The translations under genes and the position numbers were made by a program. A stretch of DNA of 64,000 nucleotides from JBAZGH01 sp041652935 (GTDB lineage Bacteria; Patescibacteriota; Patescibacteriia; Patescibacteriales; XYC2-FULL-47-12), in contig JBAZGH010000002.1 of NCBI GenBank assembly GCA_041652935.1, positions 1 to 64,000 on the forward strand, in the 5' to 3' direction. The notes below the pieces were generated by a model. That model did no database searches, was not told the origin of the DNA, and was given only the letters and a program-made list of their open reading frames with translations. Shown here piece after piece: positions 1 through 8,585 of this stretch. Within the stretch, counting starts at the first letter, position 1. Each line of letters opens with the position of its first letter.

Positions 1-1206
1 ATCGCGGAAGGTTTTATCGTCTTCTGTTTGGAAAGTGCCGCGTTCAACGGAGAAGCATATCCCCTCAAGCAGGTTATACGCCTGGTCGCGCGCCATATCT
101 TTGGCGGTTAAGGCCATCATTACCCGCTGGGCAAAGATGATTCCGCCGGTTCTCTGCAGGTTGCGTTCCATTTGCTCCGGGAACACTTCCAACTTTTCCA
201 CCGTATCGGCGAACCGCTTCAGCATGAAGTCAAGTAGAATGGTTGCGTCCGGCAGGAAAATACGTTCGGCCGCGGAATTTTCCAGCGTCCGCTCGCACCA
301 GACCACTTCGCATTCATGGGCCGGAATTAAGTAGCCGCGCATCATTCTCGCCAGCGCACAGATATTCTCGCTTTTGATTGGGTTGCGCAGGAAACTTTTT
401 CCCGGCATAGCCGAAGATCCTTTAGAGCTGGAGCGTTTGAATTCCGCCACTTCGCTGATGTCGGTTCCGGCTAGATGCCGGATTTCAGTCGCAAACCGGT
501 CAAGCGAGTTGGCGACCGCGACCAGCGTGCTGATATAATGCGCGATAATATCGCGGCTCAAAATCTGCGTGGAAATGCGCGCCGGCTTCAACCCGAGATA
601 GCCGCAAGCCAATTCCTCGACTTCAGGGTCAAGGACATAGGTTCCGACTGCGCCGGAAATCTTTCCGACTCGGACTTCCTCTCTGACCGCCCGGAGATTA
701 ACGATGTGGCGCTCAATAACATCCAGCCAGCCGAGCAGTTTCAGCCCGAAGGTTATCGGTTCGGCATGGATGAAATGTGTCCGCCCGATCATTGCCGTAT
801 AGCGATGTTCTTGCGCTCTGGCGGCGATAACCTTCCGTAGCCGGTCTATCTTTTCCAAGATGAGGCCGAGCGAAGCGATTAATGTCATCGCCAGTCCAGT
901 ATCCTCATCATCATACGAAGTCAAACCGGCATGAAAATGAGGTTTGACTTCTTCCGGCAGTTGTTCGGTGACCGCCAAAATAAAAGCAATCAGATCATGG
1001 TCGTTCATTTTTTCCAGTTCATCCGCTCGGGCGAGAATTGCTTTAGTTATTCTAACCTTTCTCGCTAGTAAGTGGATGTTTTCTGGAATTTCTTTCAATT
1101 CCCCACGTGCCCTTAGCGCTGCAACCTCTACTCTGAACCAATTGGTTTTTTTCGCCAGTTCGGTCCAAAGCGCTCCCATTTCTCGTGTCGTGTACCTCGG
1201 AATCAT
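1..1206 (-). CDS. purB: Adenylosuccinate lyase, 3' end cut off by window edge
   Basis: Splits adenylosuccinate (and SAICAR) to release fumarate in purine synthesis. I translated 402 codons from the ATG at 1204-1206 to the window edge without a stop; family members run about 430-475 residues, so only the C-terminus is missing. A purine-rich ribosome site (AGAGAGG) precedes the ATG. Visible family motifs are TSYDDEDT (usually TSSDxxDT), GRTHFIHAEP with the catalytic histidine region, GKISGAVGTY, and the catalytic loop GSSAMPGK...RNP. That loop is odd: the fumarase/ASL-superfamily signature SSxMPxKxNP carries three extra residues (SFL) between the Lys and Arg-Asn-Pro, and the usual His after MP is Gly. 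The frame is continuous through the loop. The identification is firm; the loop could be lineage-typical. Confidence 0.9.
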   Translation of the reverse strand, partial: MIPRYTTREMGALWTELAKKTNWFRVEVAALRARGELKEIPENIHLLARKVRITKAILARADELEKMNDHDLIAFILAVTEQLPEEVKPHFHAGLTSYDDEDTGLAMTLIASLGLILEKIDRLRKVIAARAQEHRYTAMIGRTHFIHAEPITFGLKLLGWLDVIERHIVNLRAVREEVRVGKISGAVGTYVLDPEVEELACGYLGLKPARISTQILSRDIIAHYISTLVAVANSLDRFATEIRHLAGTDISEVAEFKRSSSKGSSAMPGKSFLRNPIKSENICALARMMRGYLIPAHECEVVWCERTLENSAAERIFLPDATILLDFMLKRFADTVEKLEVFPEQMERNLQRTGGIIFAQRVMMALTAKDMARDQAYNLLEGICFSVERGTFQTEDDKTFRD

Positions 1207-1348
1207 AGCAATTGCCTCTCTTTCGTTCAAATTTGGTTATGAAGGTGCGAAACAGGAACCTCCTTAGGCCCTGCTTAGTGCTGTTAAAGTACAATAAAAT
1301 GCGGGAAAATGCAAATAAAAGAGACGTGGCAGGGTGGTGTGTGTGGAA

Positions 1349-1376
1349 TAAAAAAGGGCAGGTTTGAAACCTGCCC
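1349..1376 (-). terminator. Rho-independent terminator after ychF
   Basis: GGGCAGGTTT pairs with AAACCTGCCC, and on the minus strand the hairpin is followed by a run of six T. It lies 16 bases past the ychF stop codon. Confidence 0.85.
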
Positions 1377-1391
1377 CTACGGTGTATTTGG

Positions 1392-2471
1392 TTATTTATT
1401 TATTAAAAAATAACAAACATCCCCGTCCTTAACTTCATAGGTTTTACCCTCGGTTCGGACAAGTCCTTTTTCTTTCGCTTTGCTCCAGCCGCCGGCTTCC
1501 ACAAATTTTTGCCACGGGATAACCTCAGTGCGGATAAAGCCTTTGATAAAGTCGGTATGGATAACGCCGGCCGCCTCGGGCGCCAGCGCGCCCTGACGAA
1601 CAGTCCAGGCGCGGGTTTCCGGCTCGCCGGAGGTAAGAAAAGTTATCAAATTTAACATTTTATAGGAGGCGGTAATAAGTTTGTCCAGTCCGGTTTCGGT
1701 AATACCCAATTCCTTTTTGTAGTTTTCCTGTTCCTCTTCCGGCAGTTCGGCGATTTCTGATTCTAGTTGGGCGTTAATGGTAATAGCGTTTATGTTTATT
1801 TGCTCGGCAAGCAAACTGCTTGCCGAGCAAATAGAGTCGTCATCAATATTCATTACGTAAAGCAATGGTTTTATAGTTAATAAATTCAGTTGTTTAACGA
1901 AGACACATTCTTCTTCGCTAAATTCCATTTCTCGCACGGCCTTTTCCTGTTCCAGCGCTTGCTTTATTTTTTCTAAAATTTGTTTTTCCAAAACTAATTT
2001 TTTATCTCCAGACTTGGCATCTTTTGATGCGCGGTCAAAACGTTTGGCTACCACTTCCAAATCCGCCATAATCAATTCCAGGCTGATAGTTTCAATGTCC
2101 GAGGCCGGATCAATTTTTCCCGCCATGTGGGTTATGTCCGGATTTTTAAAATTGCGCACCACCTCCACTATCGCGTCCACCTCGCGGATGTGCGCCAAGA
2201 ATTTATTGCCCAATCCTTCGCCTTTGTGCGCGCCGGCGACAATACCGGCAATATCAATAAATTCAATCGTGGTCGGAATAATTTTTTTTGAATTTGACAC
2301 TTTTGCCAGCTGTTCCAGCCTGTTGTCCGGAACATTAACAATGCCGACGTTGGGCTCAATCGTGCAAAACGCAAAATTAGAAGCCTCGGCCTGCTTCTTT
2401 TTTAATAGGGCGTTGAAAGTTGTTGATTTACCGACGTTGGGAAGGCCGACGATACCGACGGATAATGACAT
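1392..2471 (-). CDS. ychF: YchF/Obg-family ribosome-binding ATPase
   Basis: Cytosolic P-loop NTPase of the Obg/YchF family that associates with ribosomes and prefers ATP. The 359-residue length matches the family (about 363). The G1 loop GLPNVGKST is at residues 9-17, the switch/G3 region DIAGIVAGAHKGEGLGNKFL near 72-91, and the modified G4 motif NIDD near residues 208-211 replaces NKxD as usual in YchF; a C-terminal TGS domain ends in the DGDVCYFLINK stretch. Immediately after G4, residues about 213-225 are encoded by a perfect inverted repeat (1797-1833), an apparent in-frame insertion at a variable loop. It has its own terminator downstream and stands apart from purB. Confidence 0.95.
   Translation of the reverse strand: MSLSVGIVGLPNVGKSTTFNALLKKKQAEASNFAFCTIEPNVGIVNVPDNRLEQLAKVSNSKKIIPTTIEFIDIAGIVAGAHKGEGLGNKFLAHIREVDAIVEVVRNFKNPDITHMAGKIDPASDIETISLELIMADLEVVAKRFDRASKDAKSGDKKLVLEKQILEKIKQALEQEKAVREMEFSEEECVFVKQLNLLTIKPLLYVMNIDDDSICSASSLLAEQININAITINAQLESEIAELPEEEQENYKKELGITETGLDKLITASYKMLNLITFLTSGEPETRAWTVRQGALAPEAAGVIHTDFIKGFIRTEVIPWQKFVEAGGWSKAKEKGLVRTEGKTYEVKDGDVCYFLINK
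1797..1833. repeat. Perfect in-frame palindrome inside ychF
   Basis: Two 17-base arms (1797-1813 and 1817-1833) are exact reverse complements around a 3-base centre. The stretch keeps the ychF frame and encodes roughly S-I-C-S-A-S-S-L-L-A-E-Q-I. It falls just after the G4 motif, where YchF proteins vary. Confidence 0.85.
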
Positions 2472-2647
2472 AGTCCAAATTTCTTTTTACGTTTCTAAAT
2501 TGACGTCAAACCTTTAATTCTAATGTTGTACGGATTAATTAATACATTCAACTATCCGAATGCTGCAAATTACGAACAATATAATATGATGCGATTATGT
2601 AAATTAAAGGTCAGAAGAATTATATATTATTTTTGTATTTTTGGCAA

Positions 2648-2683
2648 TAAAAAAGACCTCCAGTTAAGAAAATCTTTTTTAAT
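2648..2683 (-). terminator. Weak AT-rich terminator after the helical hypothetical gene
   Basis: AAAAAAGA at 2650 pairs with TCTTTTTT near 2672-2680 across a GC-containing loop, and T-rich sequence follows on the minus strand. Stem quality is modest. The rest of 2472-2688 is AT-rich with nothing else I can identify. Confidence 0.45.
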
Positions 2684-2688
2684 TATAT

Positions 2689-3318
2689 TTATACTTTAAA
2701 TTTATCAATCTCTTTTTTGGCCTCAGCTAAAAGTTTCAAAAGTTCTTTTGTTTTAGAGCTATAATTATCTCTTTTTTCCCCGAATGATTTAACCGCATCC
2801 AAAGACTCATCGATTGCCTGCTTAACCAGATAATAAAAATGTTTTGTATTTTTTGAGGATTTATTATTGTATTCTTTAAGCAAATTCCAACTTTTACTTA
2901 CTAGGATTAAATGGTAAGCGGAGATAGTTTCTATCTCATCATGAATATCATCCAGCGGCAGTTCAATATTGAATTGCTGAACCATTTTTTGGTGCTCATA
3001 GAAAAATTCATCTAAAAAAGCGGTAACCATTTTTGTGTAGGACCGGCTGGCGGATATCAAGGGATGTTCATTAATGGCGGGTTTTACTCCCGGCTCCTTA
3101 ATAATTTCTTCAAGTTCCTCGGGAGTTATTCCGAATTGTTTCATTTTTGCGGTTAGCATGCGGAAAAGGTCCTTCATATCATCCATAATATCGCGCATCA
3201 GCTTGCTTTCTTTTTTTAGGGCGTTCAGCTGTTTTACCATCTCTGATTTTAATTCTTTTGTTTCTCCTTCAACCGGAACCGTAGAGCGATCATCGGATTT
3301 TTTGGGTAAGTTTTTCAT
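2689..3318 (-). CDS. Helical hypothetical protein, second gene of ppsA operon
   Basis: I do not recognise a family. The 209-residue protein is charged and almost wholly helical in character, with Lys/Glu-rich stretches at residues 18-75 and 165-209 that look like coiled coil, and a middle part (about 85-155) rich in aromatic residues. There is no signal peptide or membrane segment, so it is probably cytosolic. Its ATG lies only 6 bases after the PEP synthase stop, so the two genes are very likely co-transcribed and possibly translationally linked. A role connected to the synthase is an inference from position only. Confidence 0.7.
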   Translation of the reverse strand: MKNLPKKSDDRSTVPVEGETKELKSEMVKQLNALKKESKLMRDIMDDMKDLFRMLTAKMKQFGITPEELEEIIKEPGVKPAINEHPLISASRSYTKMVTAFLDEFFYEHQKMVQQFNIELPLDDIHDEIETISAYHLILVSKSWNLLKEYNNKSSKNTKHFYYLVKQAIDESLDAVKSFGEKRDNYSSKTKELLKLLAEAKKEIDKFKV

Positions 3319-3324
3319 AATTGG

Positions 3325-5724
3325 TTATTTTTTTATTTTTTTCTCCTTAGCCATTATTTTAGCGGTTGTATTTATAACAGTATCGGGGTTTAGAGAGATG
3401 CTGTCAATACCCCGCTCAACCAAAAATTCGGCGAATTCCGGATAGTCAGACGGCGCCTGGCCGCAGATTCCGATTTTTGTTCCGGTTTTTTTGGCGGAGC
3501 TAATTGCATAAGCGACAAAATTTTTAACGGCGGCGTTGCGTTCATCATAAGTATGGGAGACTCGTTCACTATTACGGTCTGTTCCAAGCACCATCTGAGT
3601 TAAATCGTTAGTACCGATAGAAAATCCATCCACATATTTAGCAAATTCATCAGCTAAAATAACATTAGAAGGCACTTCAACCATCATATAGAGTTCTAAT
3701 CCTTTCTTGCCTCGCTTTAATCCATTAGCCGCCATTATTTTTATTACTTTTTGCAGTTCATCTATATTGCGGACAAAAGGAACCATAATTTTTATATTAT
3801 TCAATCCCATTTTTTCTCTGGCTAATTTTAAGGCGGCGCATTCCATTTTAAACACCTCAATAAATTCAGGATGATAATAGCGGGAGGCGCCGCGCCAGCC
3901 AAGCATCGGGTTATCTTCCTCCGGCTCAAATAAACGGCCGCCGATTAAGTTTCTGTATTCATCGGTTTTAAAGTCAGAGAGGCGGACAATAACATCTTTG
4001 GGATAAAAAGCGGCAGCAATAGTGGCAACGCCCTGAGATAGTTCATCAATATAAAATTGTTTTTTATCTTTGTAGCCAACAGTAATTTCTTCAATTTGTT
4101 TTATTTCTTTGCTGTTTAATTTTTTATTTTTTTTCAATTCATCAAATTTCAGCAGGGCGGCCGGATGAGCTTTTATATAAGTAGCGACAATAAATTCTTC
4201 CCGCGCCAATCCGCACCCTTCATTAGGAATAAAGGAAGAGGCAAAAGCGATATCGGGAGATCCGATATTCATCATAATTTTAGTTTTTGGTTTTTTGCCG
4301 CCAAGCAATTTTTTAACATCGGTTGTTTTGATTTTATATTTTAAAATTCCATCATAAACAAATCCTTCGTCGCCCTCAGCGCAACTAGCCGTTACCTTAT
4401 CGCCAGACTTAACTTTTTTAGAAATGTCTTCTGTGCCGACAATGCAGGGGATTCCCAGTTCGCGGGAAACAATCGCCGCGTGGCAGGTGCGTCCGCCGCG
4501 GTCTGTTATAATCGCGGAGGCGATTTTCATAATCGGCTCCCAGTCGGGATCAGTCATATCAGTTATTAGCACTTCACCTTTTTTAAATTTAGAAATATCT
4601 TTTACATCCATTATTACACGCGCTATGCCAGTCCCGATTTTAGAACCAACTGATTTTCCGGTGGTAATAACCCTACCCTTAGCTGATAATTTATATTCTT
4701 CAACAATATTATAGTCGCGCTGGCTCTGCACAGTTTCCGGCCGTGCTTGGACAATGTATAGTTTGCCGTCGCGTCCGTCTTTCGCCCACTCAATATCCAT
4801 CGGCTTTTCATAATGCTTCTCAATTTCCACCGCCCATTTTCCCAGCTGTAAAACCTCTTTATCTGTTATTGATGGTTTTTGCCGTTCATCTTTTTCAACC
4901 GGGACATCTTTAACCGGTTTTTGGCCGCTATTGCTATACACCATCTTCATATGTTTAGGGCCAATCCTTTTTGATATTATCGCCTTAGTCGGTTTGAAGT
5001 AAAAAAATTCATCAGGTGAAACTTTGCCCTGGACGATATTTTCTCCCAAGCCGTAGATTGAATTTATTAAAACTGCGTTCTCAAAGCCGCTTTCCGTGTC
5101 AATGGTAAACATAACGCCGCTTGAGGCCATGTCGGAGCGAACCATTTTTTGCACTCCAACCGATAAAGCGATTTTAAAATGGCCAAAACCTTTATCCTCG
5201 CGATAGGAAATAGCGCGATTGGTAAATAGAGAAGCAACGCATTTTTTAACAGCGATTAATAAATCTTCTTCGCCGGTAATATTTAAAAATGTTTCCTGCT
5301 GGCCGGCAAAAGACGCGTCCGGCAAGTCTTCCGCGGTTGCGCTGGACCTTACCGCAACATCAACATTTTTCGTTCCGTAAGATTTGCTTAATTTATGGTA
5401 GGCGGCAACGATTTCACCCTCTAATTCTTTAGGAAATTTTGCTTTTAAAATAGTCTGGCGCACAGCCCGGCCCTTTTCCATTAAATTTTTTACATCATGC
5501 GTATTCAGCCCCTTAAGTATCTTTTTAATTTCATCTTTAATTCCGGCGTGCTCTAGAAAATAAAAATAAGCGTTGCTGGTAGTCGCAAAACCGTTAGGAA
5601 CATTAATCCCTTTTTTAACTAATTTAGAATACATTTCTCCCAGCGAGGCGTTTTTGCCGCCGACCTTCGGGACGTCCTTGATGTTTAGGTCTTTGAAAAA
5701 TATAATTTGAGGTTTTTTTGGCAT
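3325..5724 (-). CDS. ppsA: Phosphoenolpyruvate synthase
   Basis: Converts pyruvate and ATP to phosphoenolpyruvate, AMP and phosphate. The 799-residue length is typical. The N-terminal ATP-grasp-type domain shows GGKNASLGEM (residues 22-31) and VAVRSSATAEDLPDASFAGQ near 125. The swivelling phosphohistidine domain has GGRTCHAAIVSRELGIPC, with the phosphorylated His. The C-terminal PEP-binding barrel shows GCGLAREEF, SIGTNDLTQM, and GICGQAPSDYPEFAEFLV. In GCGLAREEF a Cys stands where Val is common. It heads a two-gene minus-strand unit with the helical hypothetical protein. In a fermentative CPR-type cell the enzyme may run in either direction to link pyruvate and PEP pools; that is inference. 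Confidence 0.95.
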   Translation of the reverse strand: MPKKPQIIFFKDLNIKDVPKVGGKNASLGEMYSKLVKKGINVPNGFATTSNAYFYFLEHAGIKDEIKKILKGLNTHDVKNLMEKGRAVRQTILKAKFPKELEGEIVAAYHKLSKSYGTKNVDVAVRSSATAEDLPDASFAGQQETFLNITGEEDLLIAVKKCVASLFTNRAISYREDKGFGHFKIALSVGVQKMVRSDMASSGVMFTIDTESGFENAVLINSIYGLGENIVQGKVSPDEFFYFKPTKAIISKRIGPKHMKMVYSNSGQKPVKDVPVEKDERQKPSITDKEVLQLGKWAVEIEKHYEKPMDIEWAKDGRDGKLYIVQARPETVQSQRDYNIVEEYKLSAKGRVITTGKSVGSKIGTGIARVIMDVKDISKFKKGEVLITDMTDPDWEPIMKIASAIITDRGGRTCHAAIVSRELGIPCIVGTEDISKKVKSGDKVTASCAEGDEGFVYDGILKYKIKTTDVKKLLGGKKPKTKIMMNIGSPDIAFASSFIPNEGCGLAREEFIVATYIKAHPAALLKFDELKKNKKLNSKEIKQIEEITVGYKDKKQFYIDELSQGVATIAAAFYPKDVIVRLSDFKTDEYRNLIGGRLFEPEEDNPMLGWRGASRYYHPEFIEVFKMECAALKLAREKMGLNNIKIMVPFVRNIDELQKVIKIMAANGLKRGKKGLELYMMVEVPSNVILADEFAKYVDGFSIGTNDLTQMVLGTDRNSERVSHTYDERNAAVKNFVAYAISSAKKTGTKIGICGQAPSDYPEFAEFLVERGIDSISLNPDTVINTTAKIMAKEKKIKK

Positions 5725-5735
5725 AAGTTGTTTTT

Positions 5736-5852
5736 TAATCTTAAAACTCTAAACTCTAAATCCAAAATAATATTAAAATTTAAATTATCAAAATTAAAAA
5801 CATTTTTAATTTAAAATTTTGTGATTTGAATTTGTTTTGAGTTTTGGGATTA
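5736..5852. repeat. Foldback spacer between ppsA and the DUF4870-type gene
   Basis: The left part contains AAACTCT twice followed by AAATCCA; the right part is largely its reverse complement (GAGTTTTGGGATTAGG). Together they form a long imperfect inverted repeat that fills the spacer directly upstream of the ppsA start. Confidence 0.6.
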
Positions 5853-5863
5853 GGAAATTTATT

Positions 5864-6241
5864 TTAAAGGTTCCACTTTTTACTCCATTCATAAATAAAT
5901 GGGATTTCCCAGGTTTCTCCGTTTAAAGTTTTTATAACGCCCAGCACGCTGACTACCAATAATATGATATTTATCAAAAAAGAAAAAATGATAAAAATCG
6001 GAATAATTCCAACTACCCAGGAAACGAACCAAGCGACGGTAATAGTTAATCCCTGCCTGGCGTGGAACTGGGTAAACTCGCTGTCCTTCTTTAATAAAAG
6101 CGGCACTAAGCATAAAATAAAAATATAGGACAAAGAGGCAATTACTTTATTGCTCTCCGCGTCTTTGCCGTCAAATTTTTTTTCCGTTGATTTTTTGCTT
6201 GCCCCGCTTTTATCGGCGGGAATTGACTTGGCTTTTGGCAT
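5864..6241 (-). CDS. DUF4870/Tic20-like small membrane protein
   Basis: A 125-residue membrane protein. The first 30 residues are charged and Lys/Ser-rich. Hydrophobic segments follow at about residues 31-52, 68-90 and 90-108. Between the first two is FHARQGL, the characteristic motif of the DUF4870 (Tic20-like) family, whose bacterial function is not established. The C-terminal sequence WEIPFIYEWSKKW also fits the family. It stands alone on the minus strand, upstream of ppsA but separated by a foldback spacer, and divergent from the tRNA. Confidence 0.75.
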   Translation of the reverse strand: MPKAKSIPADKSGASKKSTEKKFDGKDAESNKVIASLSYIFILCLVPLLLKKDSEFTQFHARQGLTITVAWFVSWVVGIIPIFIIFSFLINIILLVVSVLGVIKTLNGETWEIPFIYEWSKKWNL

Positions 6242-6342
6242 ATAGCTTAAGTTAAAAAATTTATAAACTTTACGAACTTTCCACTAATTTATAATACCAT
6301 AATTTGATTTTTTTATGAAATTTTAGTAAGTTTAGATTAATT

Positions 6343-6424
6343 GGGGATGTGGTGAAATTGGTATACACGCTTGCCTTAGGAGCAGGTGCCGCAAGGCGTG
6401 AGAGTTCGAGTCTCTCCATCCCCA
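6343..6424 (+). tRNA. tRNA-Leu (anticodon TAG)
   Basis: The 7-bp acceptor stem pairs GGGGATG with CATCCCC. The anticodon arm is CTTGC / CTTAGGA / GCAGG, giving anticodon TAG, which reads CUA leucine codons. A long variable arm (GTGCCGCAAGGCGT) marks a class II tRNA, and the T-arm is GAGAG-TTCGAGT-CTCTC. The discriminator is A at 6424; CCA is not encoded. The next gene starts only 4 bases later. Confidence 0.95.
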
Positions 6425-6427
6425 CAT

Positions 6428-7108
6428 ATGGAATTTAACAACAAGACAATTTTAATTACCGGCGCAGCTTCCGGAATCGGGCACGCGCTTTCAAAATTAT
6501 TAGTTCAAAAAGGAGCTAGGGTTATTTCTTTTGACGTTAAAGAGCCGTTAACGCATCTTGAGGGCGTGCAATATGAAAAAATTGATATTACAAAAAGCAG
6601 TCAGATAAAGAGGGGTTTGGCCAAAATAAAAGAACCGATTGATATTCTTATAAACAACGCCGGCCTAATGAGAAGGGGAATGCTTCTGGAAAGTTCAGAA
6701 GAGGATTTTGATTTATTATTTGGCGTGCAAGTTAGGGGCACTTGGATGATGTTAAAATATGCAAAAAATAAATTAGTGAATAACGCAACTATTTTGCAAA
6801 TGTCATCCCGGCATGGTTTGTCCCTCCCGGCTGATCCGGCTATTTACGGCTTATGCAACAATATGATTCATGAGATGTCAGAAATTTTAAAAGACAGCTA
6901 CCCGCATTATAAAGTTAAAATTGCTTATCCCGGGCCGATTGAAACAGAATTGTCAAAATACGGCTGCGATGAGGAAGCGTGGGAGGAAAAAAAGAAAATA
7001 ATGCATACCCCGAATTTTATCGCGGAAAAGTTAATTGAATTATTAATTTCAGAGGAAAAAAGAAAATTGATTTTTAATGAAGAAAAGAATGAGTATTATT
7101 TTGAGTAA
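6428..7108 (+). CDS. Short-chain dehydrogenase/reductase lacking the usual catalytic Lys
   Basis: A 226-residue Rossmann-fold SDR. I start it at the ATG at 6428; a longer reading from 6386 would translate the tRNA. Motifs are the cofactor loop GAASGIG (residues 12-18), INNAG near 77, a catalytic-region MSSRHG near 126, Tyr140, and YPGPIETE near 176 after strand six. The active site YxxxK reads Y-G-L-C-N, so the normally essential Lys is Asn (position 144). Substrate cannot be told from sequence; the enzyme may be inactive, non-catalytic or use another base. Its ATG is 3 bases after the tRNA 3' end, so it is probably co-transcribed with the tRNA and becomes nearly leaderless after tRNA processing. 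Confidence 0.85.
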   Translation: MEFNNKTILITGAASGIGHALSKLLVQKGARVISFDVKEPLTHLEGVQYEKIDITKSSQIKRGLAKIKEPIDILINNAGLMRRGMLLESSEEDFDLLFGVQVRGTWMMLKYAKNKLVNNATILQMSSRHGLSLPADPAIYGLCNNMIHEMSEILKDSYPHYKVKIAYPGPIETELSKYGCDEEAWEEKKKIMHTPNFIAEKLIELLISEEKRKLIFNEEKNEYYFE

Positions 7109-7175
7109 CTCTTAGTCAATTAAAAATTATCAATTACGAATTACGAATTAAATTTTTTCTATCATTTTAGCTAAG

Positions 7176-7205
7176 GACGCCTTGAGGGGCGTCTTTTGTT
7201 TTTAA
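7176..7205 (+). terminator. Terminator after SDR gene
   Basis: GACGCC pairs with GGCGTC around a 6-base loop and is followed by TTTTGTTTTT. It ends the tRNA-SDR unit just before the convergent transporter gene. Confidence 0.85.
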
Positions 7206-7208
7206 AAA

Positions 7209-8381
7209 TTATCTGATAATTCTAAACATAAAAACTGAGAGGGCGGCCAATATGAAATAAGGAATAAATGAGGTGATTCCGAAATGGAAACCGACTATTA
7301 TAATAAGACACATAAAGATGCGGCCGAAATCCAGAACAACTTCATGGTAAACAACATACTCATCAATTTCATGCCCTTTTTTTTGCGCATTTTTGTAAAA
7401 TAGAGTATTAAAAGGCAGGTGACTGGCGGACTCGGAAAATTTATAAACACTATTATAAAGAAGGTACTGCAACGGGGTGGCTATTAAGGCATTGAAGACC
7501 CAGGCAAAACTATTTATTATAGAAGCTATGGACAGCACTTTTTTGTTGCCTTTTTTATCAGAAATCCAGCCGATAAAATAAATGAAGAATATTAACAACA
7601 CCAGCGAAGCTGAAGTTATCCAGCCGATGGTTTCGAAATCTCCTATCACAACATAGATAAAAATGCTGAAAATAATGCCGATAACGACCGCCTCCATTCC
7701 TTCAAAAAAGAAAGCAAAAGTTGCGCGGATATTTTCTTTCTTAAATGGATATTTAAAAGTTTCCAGCCAAGTTAAAGAATAATGTTCGTATATCTCCGGC
7801 GAGAAAAATAACGGCAACATGGAGAAGAAAATTAAAATAGCTGAAATAGCAAATAAAACGTTAAATCCTGAGGTGGCGATTATTATACCGCCAAGCAAAG
7901 GAGCGGCCGCTTTAACCAGCGTGATTATGATATTTAAAGTGCTTACTTGCCGAGCAGTTTTTTTACTGTTGGTGAATTTAGCAAAATCAACATGTCGAGC
8001 AGGAAAAAATATCATTATATAAAGCACTCTGGAAATTCCGGCTAGAATTATAAAATTAAATCCATGAGATCCGGCAAGCATTAAAAATAAAAGATATAAA
8101 CTTAAAAGGGGATTGCCAATCGCCATTGATTTTTTCAATCCCCATTTATCCAAAGTTCGGGCGGCGAAAGGAATGAATAGAATAATAGCTATATATTGAG
8201 GCAGGTAAAACAAAACAGTTTTAATAACTGATTGGTTAAAATATAAAAATACATAAATTGGTCCGAATAATCCAACCAGCCCGACAGCGAAATTTTTAAT
8301 TGCCGACGACCAATAAAATTCATTCAGCTCTTTTTTAAGCGAATAATGGATATGGTCGGCGTGGCGTTCGTGCAAGGGCAT
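7209..8381 (-). CDS. Major facilitator superfamily transporter
   Basis: A 390-residue polytopic protein with about 11-12 hydrophobic segments in two halves. The first cytoplasmic loop carries an MFS-like stretch (ARTLDKWGLKKSMAIG, residues 74-89), and the second half has the equivalent loop ISDKKGNKKVL near 270. There is a charged cytoplasmic N-terminus and no signal peptide. The gene is transcribed toward the SDR gene and shares no operon, so the substrate cannot be deduced. Confidence 0.8.
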   Translation of the reverse strand: MPLHERHADHIHYSLKKELNEFYWSSAIKNFAVGLVGLFGPIYVFLYFNQSVIKTVLFYLPQYIAIILFIPFAARTLDKWGLKKSMAIGNPLLSLYLLFLMLAGSHGFNFIILAGISRVLYIMIFFPARHVDFAKFTNSKKTARQVSTLNIIITLVKAAAPLLGGIIIATSGFNVLFAISAILIFFSMLPLFFSPEIYEHYSLTWLETFKYPFKKENIRATFAFFFEGMEAVVIGIIFSIFIYVVIGDFETIGWITSASLVLLIFFIYFIGWISDKKGNKKVLSIASIINSFAWVFNALIATPLQYLLYNSVYKFSESASHLPFNTLFYKNAQKKGHEIDEYVVYHEVVLDFGRIFMCLIIIVGFHFGITSFIPYFILAALSVFMFRIIR

Positions 8382-8387
8382 ACTTTT

Positions 8388-8582
8388 AGTTTATAAAGTC
8401 TGTAAAGTCCTTAAAGTCAAAAGTTTATATATAATAAAATTTATAATCCATTACATTATACATTATTTATTAATTTTTTATGTTATACTAATATTAGTCC
8501 AAAGTCTAAATTCCATAAAGTCAAAAGTAAAAATTATTTTATAACTTTATAGACTTTAGACTTTATGATTTTATGGACTAAA
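8388..8582. repeat. Foldback spacer of AAAGTC-type words upstream of comM
   Basis: The left side repeats TATAAAGTC / TGTAAAGTC / TTAAAGTC / CATAAAGTC. The right side carries complementary GACTTTA words (ACTTTATAGACTTTAGACTTTATG). The whole spacer between the divergent transporter and comM is an imperfect inverted repeat ending just before the comM start. A near-consensus TATACTAATATTAG stretch at 8480-8494 could hold a -10 element. Confidence 0.6.
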
Positions 8583-8585
8583 TAT

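Noticed and set aside
35..1294. Open frames on both strands overlapping purB (plus 35-334, 475-840, 944-1267; minus 1052-1294)
   Set aside because: They are other frames of the minus-strand purB, whose own frame matches the family throughout and is open to the window edge.
6386..6427. Longer SDR start adding 14 residues
   Set aside because: Those codons are the 3' part of tRNA-Leu.
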